From: Escarpia spicata
Taxonomy: Eukaryota; Annelida; Polychaeta; Sabellida; Siboglinidae
Reading direction: 5' to 3'
DNA length: 64,000 nucleotides
Assembly (NCBI GenBank): GCA_963995525.1
Contig: OZ023213.1
Location: 39,637,989-39,701,988, forward strand
Shown here: positions 44,250-57,963 of the stretch, piece after piece
How positions within the stretch are numbered: the stretch's first letter is position 1
Layout of the letters: each line of letters opens with the position of its first letter
Notes under the pieces: generated by a model
What the model saw: the letters and a program-made list of their open reading frames with translations, nothing else
Told to the model about the DNA's origin: nothing
Database searches by the model: none
Translations under genes and position numbers: made by a program

Positions 44250-45472
44250 GTTTGAAGTGACATTCCCCGTTTTAGAGAATATCTAACACCCTTAACTTCG
44301 TCGCATCCCAATTTGACACCAACTTCAAGGCTCAATGATATGTAGATATTAAGACACGGGAATAACAGGCTTTGTCTGCCGCCATCTTCCAAAATGGCGG
44401 ATGTATCAAAATGGCAGGTATATTTAAAATCAATGAAGTCAAAAGTAATGTATTTGAAATCATCGCATCTAAAAAACATACATTTTGGCACCAACTTTGT
44501 GGCTCTACGTTGTGCAGCTCTTGAGATATGGGAATTATATGCTTTGAAGGGCGCCATCTTTAAAAATGGCGGATGTGAATGTCGGAGAAGTCAAAAAGTA
44601 ACAAATCTGAATTCTCCGACCCATATAATATATATCTAGACACAAACATTATTGCTCTATATAACGCAGATATGGGGAAACTGAATCTGGCGGCCATTTA
44701 AACAAAAATAGCCGCCATTTCTGAATGCAGCAAAATCTGGAATGCCTCCAATCTTTATAATGATTTCTTTTGTTTGGTGTATAGAATAGATGTGCAAAGT
44801 GTCTTGCTTTTAGTTGTGCTTTTATGCACAATCTTTTCACCTATTCGATGGATTATACGGGAATAACAGGCTTTGTCTTCCGCCATCTTTCAAAATGGCG
44901 GATCTATGGTAAAGTCAATGATGGTCAAAAGTAATGTACCTGACATCATCGCATCTAAAAACATCAACTTTGTGGCTCTATGTTGTGTAGTTCTTGAGAT
45001 ATGGGAATAATATGCTTTGAAGGGCACCATCTTTAAAAATGGCGGATATAGACATGTTGACGAAGGTAAAATGTTATCCTTTTTGAAATCGCTATCCTCC
45101 AGGCTATTCAAAAACGTAAACTATACGGCTCTGCCTAACACAGTTATTAAAATATCTTTACATTTATATTGACGATCGCCGTCTTTAAAAATGGCGGATG
45201 TGAATGTCGGAGAAGTCAAAAAGTAACAAATATAAAATCTTTGACCTATAAGGCCTACATCTAGACACAAATATTGTTGTTCTATGTAACGCAGTTATTA
45301 AGATATGGGGAAAGTTCTTTTGGCGGCCGCCATTTCTGAACGCAGCAAAATCTGGAATGCCTCCAATCTATAAACAAATGGTTCCGTTGGTGTACAGAAC
45401 AGATGAGCAAAGTGTCTTGCTTTTAAAAAAAATGCACAATTCCGTTATTTTTCTGCACATATCCGCTGGACT
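44250..45472 (-). repeat. Right arm of the large transposon
   Basis: Complement of the left arm, with two ~600-bp units (about 44250-44860 and 44860-45472). Landmarks: GGCGGATCTATGGT, GATATAGACATGTTGACGAAGG, GGCGGATGTGAATGTCGGA, GCAGCAAAATCTGGAATGCC and ATATCCGCTGGACT. Confidence 0.78.
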
Positions 45473-48400
45473 ATAAGGGTCACACCTAGAATTCTAGTAC
45501 AAATAAGGTTTATTGATGGATTATTCACCACAAGGGTGTCTAGAAACAAAATCTCTCGGTTGCCACTTGGCACCATTAGGCTTTTTTTATTTCATAAATC
45601 CAACATGGCCGCCACCATATCAGTGTAAGCATTCATTATCATAATTATTGTGCAGCCGTAATGTCCCATGGCTGGGCGAAGGCCTCAGCATGTCGTTTCA
45701 AGATATGTCCTGTGCCACTTGGGTATAGGCAGACCAATGTTAGACCAACATCATTTTGCTCATTGGGCCAACGTAAGCTTATTCTGTGTGCGTGGTTTTT
45801 GTGTTGGCCCAACGTAGGTTTATAATACACTTCCGTTGGGCCAACGTTGGGCCACGCGTGTTTATTCCGGGTGAGATTTATGCTCGTACAATTTCGGTCT
45901 AGTGTTTAGTCAGTGGACACTATACCTTGGTTACATATTGCAACTTACATATGACGACATTGGCCTTGGTTGTTAATAATATTATTGATTAATATGGAAC
46001 TACTCATAACATGACAACATGACACAATCACATCACTACACTTAATTTAATAACTTTTTAATAACACACACACACACACACATAAACACACACGCAGACA
46101 CACACAACACATACACAACATACACAACACACACGCGCGCACATAACACACGCACGCACACACTCACTCACTCACTCACTCACTCACACACTCACTCACT
46201 CACTCATTCACTCACTCATAGATTAGCCTCATTGCGTGTGAGTTGTAATGCTAGAATTGTTCCAGTTCTTCACCAGAGCACTCCTCTCTCTAATGTGTGG
46301 CTGCTTTATTCCTCGCCAAAGTCTTCCTTGTCCAGGTGCCATTGCGATCATTGGTGTAGTTTCTGCAATTATTATGATAATGCAGGATTATGTCTGTATA
46401 ACAAAATACTGCAGTTTTTTCTGACTTTTACCAATACATTACAGAATAACCTTAATTTTGGATACGTACCGTAAAAAACGTAATCACCCAATTTAAATAT
46501 GTTTATTATAATTCTGATAAATTATTTTTAACCCAATGAGTGCTGTTGATATATGGCCTACAACTAAAAAGTGATATCTGGATATACTATTAAACACTAT
46601 ACTGGTGAACTGCAGTCACCACATATTAATAAATTATTGAAGTATTGCTTTGGTAAATAAAAGCCAAAATAGTGCTTATAAATATTCAATAAATGCAATA
46701 CAAATTAGGCAAAAGATGGTCTTTGCGGCATATTATTTACTGTTACACAAGCCTCTGTTCTGATATAGTCTTAATAAGAAATCACTGAAGAGTAAATTGT
46801 GATCACCTGTAGAAGCGGCATATTATTAATCCAATGATCCTTTAATCCACACACCAAAGCCAGGAGCAGTCTCACACCATCAAACATCTGAGGACTTCTG
46901 AAATTCTGACCCTATAACCATAGGCCAGCAGCTGCCAGGCAGAAGCCTGAAACAATATATTGCACAATTTGTTAGGGTAATTATCCCATCCACTATTCCA
47001 CTCCAGGGGTGAAAAGCACCCCAGCACTCATTTGATATCAGCAGGGGAGCTTTCAAGCTCAACAAACAAGTCTCTGCAATCAAAGATATATAGGCACAAG
47101 GTAGCTAGCTACAAGACAACAAATAAGAAAGAATTTCATTCTAAGCATACTAGTTGCCACTAATTTGGGAAATGTGTGGGGATGGGAAAGTCATTCAATA
47201 ATAATTCTTTGCAAAACTCACTGGGTAACAATGATGTCGGAAATACATTATTAGTTAAGCAGGTAGTCTGGATTTTACGGAGGCATATTTAAGACCTAAG
47301 TAAAAATAAATAAAAGTCGTAATTACGTGATTAAAAGTCGTAAATACGACTTTAAAGTCGTAATTACGATATTAAAAAGTCGTCATTACGATATTAAAAA
47401 GTCGTACACATTATGAATTTTAAATACATTTTCTCTCGGTATAAGGCCTTTCAAAAAGCCGTTATATATACTTGTTATTTTTTATCGAAGCGTATTTCTT
47501 GGAGAAGCAGAGGATGTTGGCAAGCTCCGCGCATGCGCGAAAATCAGGTAATATTACTGAACGCCGGAAGTTTGCCAGTCATTCTGTTGAGAACGTTCGA
47601 GAGGGAAGGTTGCTCCGTTGGAGTCCGCTTTCGTTCCATAGACCCACAATATAATCAGTTGTCTGACGTGGTGAAATCATCCATGCGTTATACTAATAAA
47701 ACACGACGCTTTGCTGGGAACCCTCGCTGTTATCATTTGCAATAAAGTTTATAAACGTGCATTTCAAATCCCCAACACAAGCGTTAGCCGTAACAAAACT
47801 TGTCATCGACTCGACAACGAATGGACGACCTGTATACACTGCTAGTGTTACTGTTGCATTATAATTAATCCTTAATTAACTATTATTTAAATGGGTTGTA
47901 ACTGATCCGGTTCCGGCCGATCGGTTATGAATCACGATGCTCAATATACAGTACTAACTAGCAACAGTAAGAGGAACGTAACATTATGGCTGCTGATATA
48001 GAGCAATGGGTAACAACAGCAAAAACAATGCTACAATAAAGGACCTATACATATAACGCGTACAAGAAAACAACGAGAAGGACGGAACATAAACAACTTG
48101 GTGTCTTCTCCAAATATGGCCATAAATAAATAATGTTGACTCCTATTTCATGCGAGTAAATGTGTTACAAAATAAAGAGTGCAATGCAAGACAGACAAAA
48201 TGTGATTCGGGGAATTCATTTAGCAAATGTAACGAAAACCTCAGGTTCGTTCTCAATATAGAGCCGCAACACAACACTTGTGTGGGTCACTCCACTCCAG
48301 AGTGTGGCAACAACACGTTTTTTTTATTCACTACTAATACCCACTCTGGATACCCGGCGATCCCACATCGCTCTGCCAGCTACACACCACACCTGTCCAC

Positions 48401-48818
48401 GGTCCGTGCTGGGCTCAGCACCCTGTTAGTTTTCCCATTGGCGACCACGTTAACGTTTTGTGTGATTATAAGAAAACGTGACCTACACAATTTCTTAAAC
48501 TTCTCACCTGCTGTTATTATCATCTCATTGACATGCTGGTCGAGTTTAGTCCAAATCTAATATTTCGAGCTCTCGTAAAATGCCTGTATGTGTGACACGT
48601 ACCCGTCAATATTTACGAATGGATGCAGGCAGTAATCCTGCTAAAGGGTCAACTAGCCAAATTGCTGCCAAATACCCTTCCGCTTAATAAAATCAGCTAC
48701 ATATACACAATGTTACTGTCAACAGCGTCTACAATAAAACCTGGACGTCTGACTACTCAAATGCACTTATGCCAGAGCAGGTATATTTTGTTTAAAAAAA
48801 TCATTTCTCAAAAATACA
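45473..48818. other. Intergenic, no gene seen; simple repeats
   Basis: Contains (CA)n and (CTCA)n microsatellites at 46064-46220 and a short array of AAAGTCGTAATTACGATATTA-type units at about 47308-47408, rich in the palindrome CGTAATTACG. An open frame at 48150-48560 has no recognisable features and may be 5' leader of the retrotransposon that follows. Confidence 0.6.
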
Positions 48819-51800
48819 TTGCACTTTTTTCAGGAAGTCCAAGTATGTCGTAACCCCTGCTGTCGTTCTGAGCTTTATGCTACAACCAGTTATGCTGCTA
48901 CACCTCGGCCCATAGCATGGCACCAACCCTGTGGCTCCCCTGCAGGCCACCGACTCCCTACTGTTCACGCTATGCTGCACATAACAACTGTCGCTGATAA
49001 TAAAACTGGACAATTTTCAATACTCAGCTTACATATTCAATCTATAAATTCTAAATTTGATGACCTAGTTTCATTCGTTAGCTCACTGCAGGACATAAAT
49101 TAAAAATTTAGTGTAATTTGCCTACAAGAATGTTGGATATCAAACATAACCGACTTAGCAAATATACAACTACCTGGGTACGCTTGTATTGCTCAAGGAA
49201 AGAGTAGTAGTAACAATGGTGGATTAACCACATATATTGACAAAAGATTCCAACATATAGTAAAACTAAACATAAATACATACGAACACTGGGCGGGACC
49301 AAGTATTAATGTAACTGGAGGTGGTTTATCAAAACCAATTACTATTGACAACATATACAGACCTCCGAGTATGGTAAGAGAACATGTCAGGCAATTTATT
49401 AATGAATTCACCACACTTATCTTGTTAATAGAACTATCGAACACAAACATTAGCATTGCCGGAGACTTCAATCTTAATCTCCTCAAGATAAACGAAACAC
49501 CAATTTGCAGTGAATTCTTCGATCTGTTGACATCTCACAGCTTATTTCCACAAATTACACTTCCCACAAGATTATCACACTCAGATGGCACCTTAATTGA
49601 CAATATATTCTGTAAAAGTCGGAGTTCTCTATCCATAACTACATCTGGTATATTAATAAATAAGATATCCGATCACCTCCCTTGCTTTATTCTCTCAGAA
49701 ATTTCGTTAGTAAATCAACCAAACCCTAGATGGATTAAAATTAACACAATAAACAATAAAGCCATTCAAAATATAATAAATTACATTAATTCGACTGATT
49801 TGTAAATTACTTGAAAAAAAATTGAAGACAGACCCTAATCTAAGGTACGACATTATATTCGAAGTAATTGAACTGTCCAAGAGCAAGCATATGGTAAGTA
49901 TATTAGTTAAGTTTAATAAATACAAGCACACAAAAATCAATGGATTACCTCGGGTCTACTAAAATGCATAAAGTTTCGAGATAAATTATATAAGAGAATG
50001 AAACCTGCAAATCCCAATTCAAGGGAATACGAAATTATGCGTAAAAATTACTTTAAAAACTTATGGTACCATATTAAAGAGAAGCGTACGTGAATCCAAA
50101 CAACATTATTTTGCGTCAACTTTCGCTAAATATAAATCTGATATCAGAAACACGTGAAAAACTATAAATGAAATTATTTCAAGAAAAAACAGTAAGAATA
50201 GTTTTCCCGAATCATTCAGTATAAATAATATAGAAACTACAAACACTCTAGATATAGCTAACGCATTTAACACCTTCTTTACAAATATCGGCAGAAAACT
50301 GGTTAATAACATAACATATTTAGGTGACAAAGATGTTACGCATTACCGTGATAAACATTTTAACTGCCAATGTGTACTTAACAACGTTGACGAACTAATT
50401 GTACAAAAAACAATCGACTACCTTCCGTCTAAAAATAATACCGGGTCTGATTTAATTTCAACCAATTAGCTAAAACAAATCGCACCTAAAGTAATAAAAT
50501 CTTTAGCGCTACTTATAAATCAAGTTTTTAATACGGGAATATTCACTGAAAAACTAAAGGTGGCCAAAGTTATTCCGTTATTTAAAAACGGTGACCCATC
50601 AATAATCAACAACTATAGACCAATTTCTCTCCTGCCTGCTATATCTAAAGTATTGGAAAAATTATGGGAAATCAAGTATCTTCCTATTTTGAAAGTAACA
50701 ACTTTTTTCGAAATCCCAGTATGGCTTTCGTTCTGGTCATTCGACGGAATATGCTGCATTAGACCTTGTAGATCGTATAACAATCTACATGGGTAATAAT
50801 AAGGCATATTTCTTGATCTCTCTAAAGCATTTGACCTTAGACCACAATACATTATTTTGTAAATTAAAACAATACGGCATTGAAGGGGTGTCTCTAAAAC
50901 TTTATGAAAGTTATCTATCAAATAGAACACAATATGTAGAAATTAATTATGTAAAATCTGATATTTTATCTATAGAAACCGGAGTACCCCAAAGCTCCAT
51001 TCTTGGACCAATTCTGTTTATTATTTATATTAATGACTTTTCTCAAGCGAGCCAATTGTTAAATTTTATAATCCTATGCAGACGACACTACTTTGAAGAA
51101 TGAGCAATTTCACAATCTTACACACCGATGATGCTGATACATTGATTACTGAAGAACTCCACAAAATTAATGAATGGCTCGAAATAAATTAACTTTCTCT
51201 TAACATAACTAAATCTAAATTCATGGTTTTGCACACACCAAAAACATACAACACACCTATTCCTAAAATCAATAATAGCATAATTACAAAAGTTGACAGT
51301 TCTAATTTCCTGGGATTAACATTGGATACACTTCTAAACTGGAAAAAAACACTCTGAAAATGTATCAAACAAATGTTCCAGAATAATCGGTATACTAAAT
51401 AGACTTAAACAAATTCTGCCAATGAGAATAAAAATAATATTATATAATACATTATTAGTACCACACATAACTTACTGTCTTAACAACATAAGGGTACCTC
51501 TCTAAAAAATTAATCAACTTCAGAAAAGGGCTGTACGCATAATAACTTTGAGTCATTTTTATGCTCATGCTGACCCGTTATTAAAAACACTAAACTTACT
51601 AAAAGTGAATTATATTTTAGCCCTTCAAGAATAAACATTTTACTATAAATTTATAAATATCAAATTACCTGCTCACCTTCTACATTGGAAAATAGCTACA
51701 AGTACCATGATTCATGGTCACAATACACGCAACCAACACAAAATTCACATTTACGGTACACATCATTCGTTTACAAAACAATGTTTTAAATACAGTTTAG

Positions 51801-52323
51801 CTAATACAATTAACAACACTTCCCTTAGTGTGACAGCTAAACTGTATACACACAGTTGACATGGTTTTTTAACTACGCTAAGAACCATTTCATTCAAAAT
51901 TACAACAACACGTGCACAAACATTAACTGTTATGCCTGCTTGTATACACGCAATCAACCACAATGACCTCACCCGCACACAAACACCATAGAATACTTTT
52001 ACCTGCTTACCTCACCACATTCTATGAACATACATCGTATAATAAAATAATATATCCTGTTTTGTTCACTGACGATGTATCTTATTTTATGTTACTGTTT
52101 ATGTCTTACATAATAGACAACATACTTTTTTTTCAACAGAAACTGAACTATAATTATACTATGTGTGGTTCCCACGGTAGCGACTTCTTTTCAAGTCTTA
52201 GTGGGTGTCTCCATCATCCTCATTGTACACGTTTTTTATACTATAATATTATAATTTGTCATATTATTATTGGATGTACAGTCTGGATAAATAAATCCAC
52301 TTCTGTTCTGTTCTGTTCGCTAT
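48819..52323 (+). mobile_element. Non-LTR retrotransposon 3 (endonuclease plus RT, decayed)
   Basis: Endonuclease marks: LSLHIQSINSKFDDL, CLQECW, YRPPS, IAGDFNLNLL and ISDHLPCF (49000-49805). RT marks: VIPLFKNGDPSIINNYRPISLLPAISKVLEK (only the pattern NYRPISLLP is needed), VPQSSILGPILFIIYIND, and a frame-broken ADD near 51080. Many stops. The 3' end, after AAATAAATCC, shows a short TTCTG repeat near 52310. It differs from retrotransposons 1 and 2. Confidence 0.8.
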
Positions 52324-52789
52324 CCACTTCAACGCAGAGTTCCAAAGGTCAATTGACGGCCACTCCCAGTCTATTCTTAGTCACCACACCTGGCTTATTA
52401 TATAGCAAATGTTTATGTAAGTTGTACCAGGTTGACCTTCTGTAATCCGCCGACTGCAACTACCGTCGAACTAATTAAAACGAAGAAAGTACTCCAGCAG
52501 TATCTTGTCTATTATCTAACATACTCAAAATGTATCTTATAGTATATATGTATGTTTTATTATTGTGTACAACTTATTATCCACCTTATCGTATAAGGTA
52601 TTGAAATATATACATGCATACATACTTTTTTATTTTGATATACTTACTAATTCATTAATTACCACATTCATTTATTTTATTTATGTACTTTTAAAATACA
52701 CAGTGTATGCACGCGTTCGTGAAGACTTTAATCACCGATATGATGGTGTTTAAACGCATTTATTATTATGATTATCGACTACATACTCC

Positions 52790-53174
52790 TGGCGTCCTTG
52801 TTTCAGATTATGCGGCCAAGTATTCCATGTCAGCACGCTTGCGATCAGTTTATCTGCAATACGACGTGCAAGCTGAAGAGATGCAGAAAGTTCATATTGA
52901 CGTCACCGGCTTCTCCCTGGAACATAAGCAAACGGGGACATCCAGCAACGAGACACTGTTGCAGCCTTACTACATCACCGTCAAGGCTATCACCGGGACT
53001 GGGCGCTCCGTGACGGTGTCTTCAGGCGGGGGTCTACATCGACATGAGGTCTTTGATTTGATATTCCACGTCGATCTCTCGTGGAGTCAGACTGAACTGG
53101 GAGACAACTCGTCCGTAGCCGTGTACTACGAAGTATTTGATGAAGAAAGCAAGGTGATAACTTATGGTATTTAA
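52790..53174 (+). pseudogene. Exon-like fragment of a modular extracellular protein
   Basis: LLQPYYITVKAITGTGRSVTVSSGG followed (frame shifted) by VYIDM and WEVFDEESKVITYG-like residues fits tandem extracellular modules of the YYVTVKAVNGAG / VDTTPP type found in large invertebrate proteins. A GT donor follows at 53167. The upstream part of the open frame is probably chance. Confidence 0.4.
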
Positions 53175-53442
53175 TGACGTATGCGGATTTCATATGAAGC
53201 AGTTATGTTTTCACTGCTAACAATTACATTTGCTAATTCTTTCTGTATTGCTAACTAATTTAATTTATAAATGTTTGGCTGTTAAAGTAGTATGTAGCGC
53301 AATGCGTATTATAATTATGTTATCCTAAATGATATAACTCTAGAGCATAATACACTTTTTTGGCAATATGCGCCAATAATAAATCAGCTGGTACTTAGAC
53401 GTATCACAATAACAGTATGTCCAAACAACGTCATGTGTCCGT

Positions 53443-53690
53443 TTGCAGGTGGATGAAACGTGTTGGTCAATCGGCAGTACGCCAGGTGGCGCTGATGTTC
53501 AGCCATTGGTCAGCATAGGGACGACGTCTTTCGTCATGAACATATCGTTGGTTATTGCTGGAGAATCAAACGTACTACGTGACGCTAGTGTCCGTCAACG
53601 GCGCTGGTCTGAAGACATCCAACATATCACAAGGTGGTTATGAACCACCTGACCACCTATCCATTACATGACCTGTTGCCTAGCAAAAGT
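53443..53690 (+). pseudogene. Second exon-like fragment of the same modular protein type
   Basis: After a TTTGCAG acceptor-like site the frame gives WSIGSTPGGADVQPLVSIG, then a one-base frame change near 53562, then ENQTYYVTLVSVNGAGLK. The two fragments are in module order, but the phases do not join cleanly, so this may be a pseudogene. Confidence 0.45.
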
Positions 53691-54170
53691 TTCGTAAAAC
53701 CATCAAAAATGAATGCCAAACACGTGGTGCATTCGTGCAATTCGTCGTGAATTCTGTTGAAATTCTGGCTAGAATAGTGATTCATTCTGTATGGCAACAA
53801 CATAAGGCAAAGTTTGTAAAGTGACAACTGTAGGTGAGAATGTTTGATTTATGAGATGTCATGCAGCAACAGTAATGTAATTCACATGTATAACCGTTAT
53901 CAACATTGGCGGCAAACGTAAAGCTTGACGGAGGTCACCGCAAATTTTGATTGTGACGTAGGCAAAACGCGACGTACTGGATACATCAATTACTCTGTTT
54001 CTTGTCAATCTTCCGAACCAGTTCCTATAATTATCCAGAAAGTATGGCTGCTAAATTTTATTCTCATTGATGCTATTTACCAATCCAAACGATAACATAA
54101 CTTGGACCAGACAAACAGAACACAAGAAGCACCAGTTGCTACATGCAATAGTTGTAATGCCGTGCTTCCA

Positions 54171-54353
54171 GGTGGCGCCATACTGACGGTGCCGCCCAAG
54201 GCAGACAATATGACGGCGGTGACCAAGGACACGCAGCCGTTTGATGCGACGTCGTCGAGTGAGTCGGCGGTCAAAACGACACGCCAGGACTATGTGGATG
54301 TCGCCTGGGAGAGATCGCCAGCGGAGGAGCACACTGGCGGCGTGTGTGACTCT
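54171..54353 (+). CDS. Possible further exon (unknown)
   Basis: A CTTCCAG acceptor-like and a GTGAGT donor-like site bound an open stretch with GC-rich codon use (ILTVPPKADNMTAVTKD, YVDVAWERSPAEE). It may belong with the two preceding fragments. Weak evidence. Confidence 0.3.
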
Positions 54354-54538
54354 GTGAGTCATCTACGTATTGATACGCTAACTTCGGGGTAGCGTGAAAG
54401 TATCTCCTCCTATCATTGGTGCATGTGTCAACGACTCTAAACTTGGTAGTGTATAGTAGTATATCGTCCTATCAGTGATGTGTCTGTGTCAACGACTCTA
54501 ACCTTGGTGGTGTATAGTAGTATCTCGTCCTATCAGTG

Positions 54539-54727
<189 letters not shown>

Positions 54728-54775
54728 AACGACTCTAACCTTGGTGGTGTATAGTAGTATCTCGTCCTATCAGTG

Positions 54776-54954
<179 letters not shown>

Positions 54955-56337
54955 AACGACTCTAACCTTGGTGGTGTATAGTAGTATATCTTCCTATCAG
55001 TGATGTGTGTGTGTGTCAACGACTCTAACCTTGGTGGTGTATAATAGTATCTCTTCCTATCAATGGTGTGTGTGTGTGTCAACGATTCTAACCTTGGTGG
55101 TGTATAGTAGTATCTCGTCCTATCAGTGATGTGTGTGTGTCAACGACTCTAACCTTGGTGGTGTATAATAGTATCTCTTCCTATCAATGCTGTGTGTGTG
55201 TCAACGATTCTAACCTTGGTGGTGTATAGTAGTGTATCGTCCTATCAGTGATGTGTGTGTGTGTCAACGACTCTAACCTTGGTGGTGTATAGTAGTATAT
55301 CTTCCTATCAGTGATGTGTGTGTGTGTAAACGACTCTAACCTTGGTGGTGTATAGTAGTATATCGTCCTATCAGTGGTGTGTGTGTGTGTCAACGACTCT
55401 AACCTTGGTGGTGTATAGTAGTATCTCTTCCTATCAGTGACGTGTGTGTGTCAACGACTCTAACCATGGTGGTGTATAGCAGTAACTCGTCCTATCAGTG
55501 ATGTGTGTGTCAACGACTCTAACCTTGGTGGTGTGTAGTAGTATCTCTTCCTATCAGTGGTGTGTGTGTCGTGCGTCAACGACTCTAACCTTGGTGGTGT
55601 ATAGTAGTATCTCCTCCTATCAGTGGTGTGTGTCAACGACTCTAACCTTGGTGGTGTATAGTAGTATCTCCTCCTATCAATTGCGTGTGTGTCAACGACT
55701 CTAACCTTGGTGGTGTATAGTAGTATCTCCTCCTATCAGTGGTGTGTGTCAACGACTCTAAACTTGGTGGTGTATAATAGTATCTCTTCCTATCAGTGGT
55801 GTGTGTGTCGTGTGTCAACGACTCTAACCTTGGTGGTGTATAGTAGTATCTCCTCCTATCAGTGGTGTGTATCAACGACTCTAACCTTGGTGGTGTATAG
55901 TAGTATCTCCTCCTATCAGTGGTGTGTGTCAACGACTCTAAACTTGGTGGTGTATAATAGTATCTCTTCCTATCAGTGGTGTGTGTGTCGTGTGTCAATG
56001 ACTCTAACCTTGGTGGTGTATAGTAGTATCTCCTCCTATCAGTGGTGTGTGTGTCAACGACTCTAAACTTGGTGGTGTATAGTAGTATCTCCTCCTATCA
56101 GTGGTGTGTGTCAACGACTCTAACCTTGGTGGTGTATAGTAGTATCTCCTCCTATCAATTGCGTGTGTGTCAACGACTCTAACCATGGTGGTGTATAGTA
56201 GTATCTTCTCCTATCAATTGCGTGTGTGTCAACGACTCTAAACTTGGTGGTGTATAGCAGTATCTCGTCCTATCAGTGATGTGTGTGTCAACGACTCTAA
56301 CCTTGGTGGTGTATAGTAGCATCTCGTCCTATCAGTG

Positions 56338-56484
<147 letters not shown>

Positions 56485-57792
56485 TGTCAACGACTCTAAC
56501 CTTGGTGGTGTATAGTAGTATATCTTCCTATCAGTGATGTGTGTGTGTGTGTGTGTGTCAACGACTCTAACCTTGGTGGTGTATAGTAGTATCTCCTCCT
56601 ATCAGTGGTGTGTGTCAACGGCTCTAACCTTGGTGGTGTATAGTAGTATCTCTTCCTATCAGTGACGTGTGTGTGTCAACGACTCTAACCATGGTGGTGT
56701 ATAGCAGTAACTCGTCCTATCAGTGATGTGTGTGCCAACGACTCTAACCTTGGTGGTGTATAGTAGTATCTCTTCCTATCAGTGGTGTGTGTGTCGTGTG
56801 TCAACGACACTAACCTTGGTGGTGTATAGTAGTATCTCCTCCTATCAGTGGTGTGTGTCAACGACTCTAACCTTGGTGGTGTATAATAGTATCTCCTACT
56901 ATCAATTGCGTGTGTGTCAACGACTCTAAACTTGGTGGTGTATAGTAGTATATCCTCCTATCAGTGGTGTGTGTCAACGACTCTAACCTTGGTGGTGTAT
57001 AGTAGTATCTCCTCCTATCAATTGCGTGTGTGTCAACGACTCTAACCTTGGTGGTGTATAGTAGTATCTCCTCCTATCAGTGGTGTGTGTCAACGACTCT
57101 AAACTTGGTGGTGTATAATAGTATCTCTTCCTATCAGTGGTGTGTGTGTCGTGTGTCAACGACTCTAACCTTGGTGGTGTATAGTAGTATCTCCTCCTAT
57201 CAGTGGTGTGTATCAACGACTCTAACCTTGGTGGTGTATAGTAGTATCTCCTCCTATCAATTGCGTGTGTGTCAACGACTCTAACCTTGTTGGTATATAG
57301 TAGTATCTCCTCCTATCAGTGGTGTGTGTCAACGACTCTAACCTTGGTGGTGTATAGTAGTATCTCCTCCTATCAATTGCGTGTGTGTCAACGACTCTAA
57401 CCTTGGTGGTGTATAGTAGTATCTCCTCCTATCAGTGGTGTGTGTCAACGACTCTAAACTTGGTGGTGTATAATAGTATCTCTTCCTATCAGTGGTGTGT
57501 GTGTCGTGTGTCAACGGCTCTAACCTTGGTGGTGTATAGTAGTATCTCCTCCTATCAGTGGTGTGTGTCAACGACTCTAACCTTGGTGGTGTATAGTAGT
57601 ATCTCCTCCTATCAGTGGTGTGTGTCAACGACTCTAACCTTGGTGGTGTATAGTAGTATCTCCTCCTATCAATTGCGTGTGTGTCAACGACTCTAAACTT
57701 GCTGGTGTATGGTAGTATCTCCTCCTATCAATTGCGTGTGTGTCAACGACTCTAACCATGGTGGTGTATAGTAGCATCTCGTCCTATCAGTG

Positions 57793-57963
<171 letters not shown>

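Larger units (their letters stand above)
18607..45472. mobile_element. Large composite transposon with long inverted arms (outermost nesting level)
   Basis: The left arm starts AGTTCAGCGGATATGTG and the right arm ends in its complement. The arms match for about 1.2 kb in inverted orientation, each built of two ~600-bp units rich in ATCCGCCATTTT/AAAGATGGCG motifs. Broken coding regions lie just inside both arms (25834-26350 minus, 43564-44200 plus). The element begins about 180 bp upstream of the NAA25 start codon. Two non-LTR elements interrupt the left arm, and a gypsy element plus a Polinton interrupt the middle. No convincing target duplication was found, and the family is not recognised. 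Confidence 0.55.
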
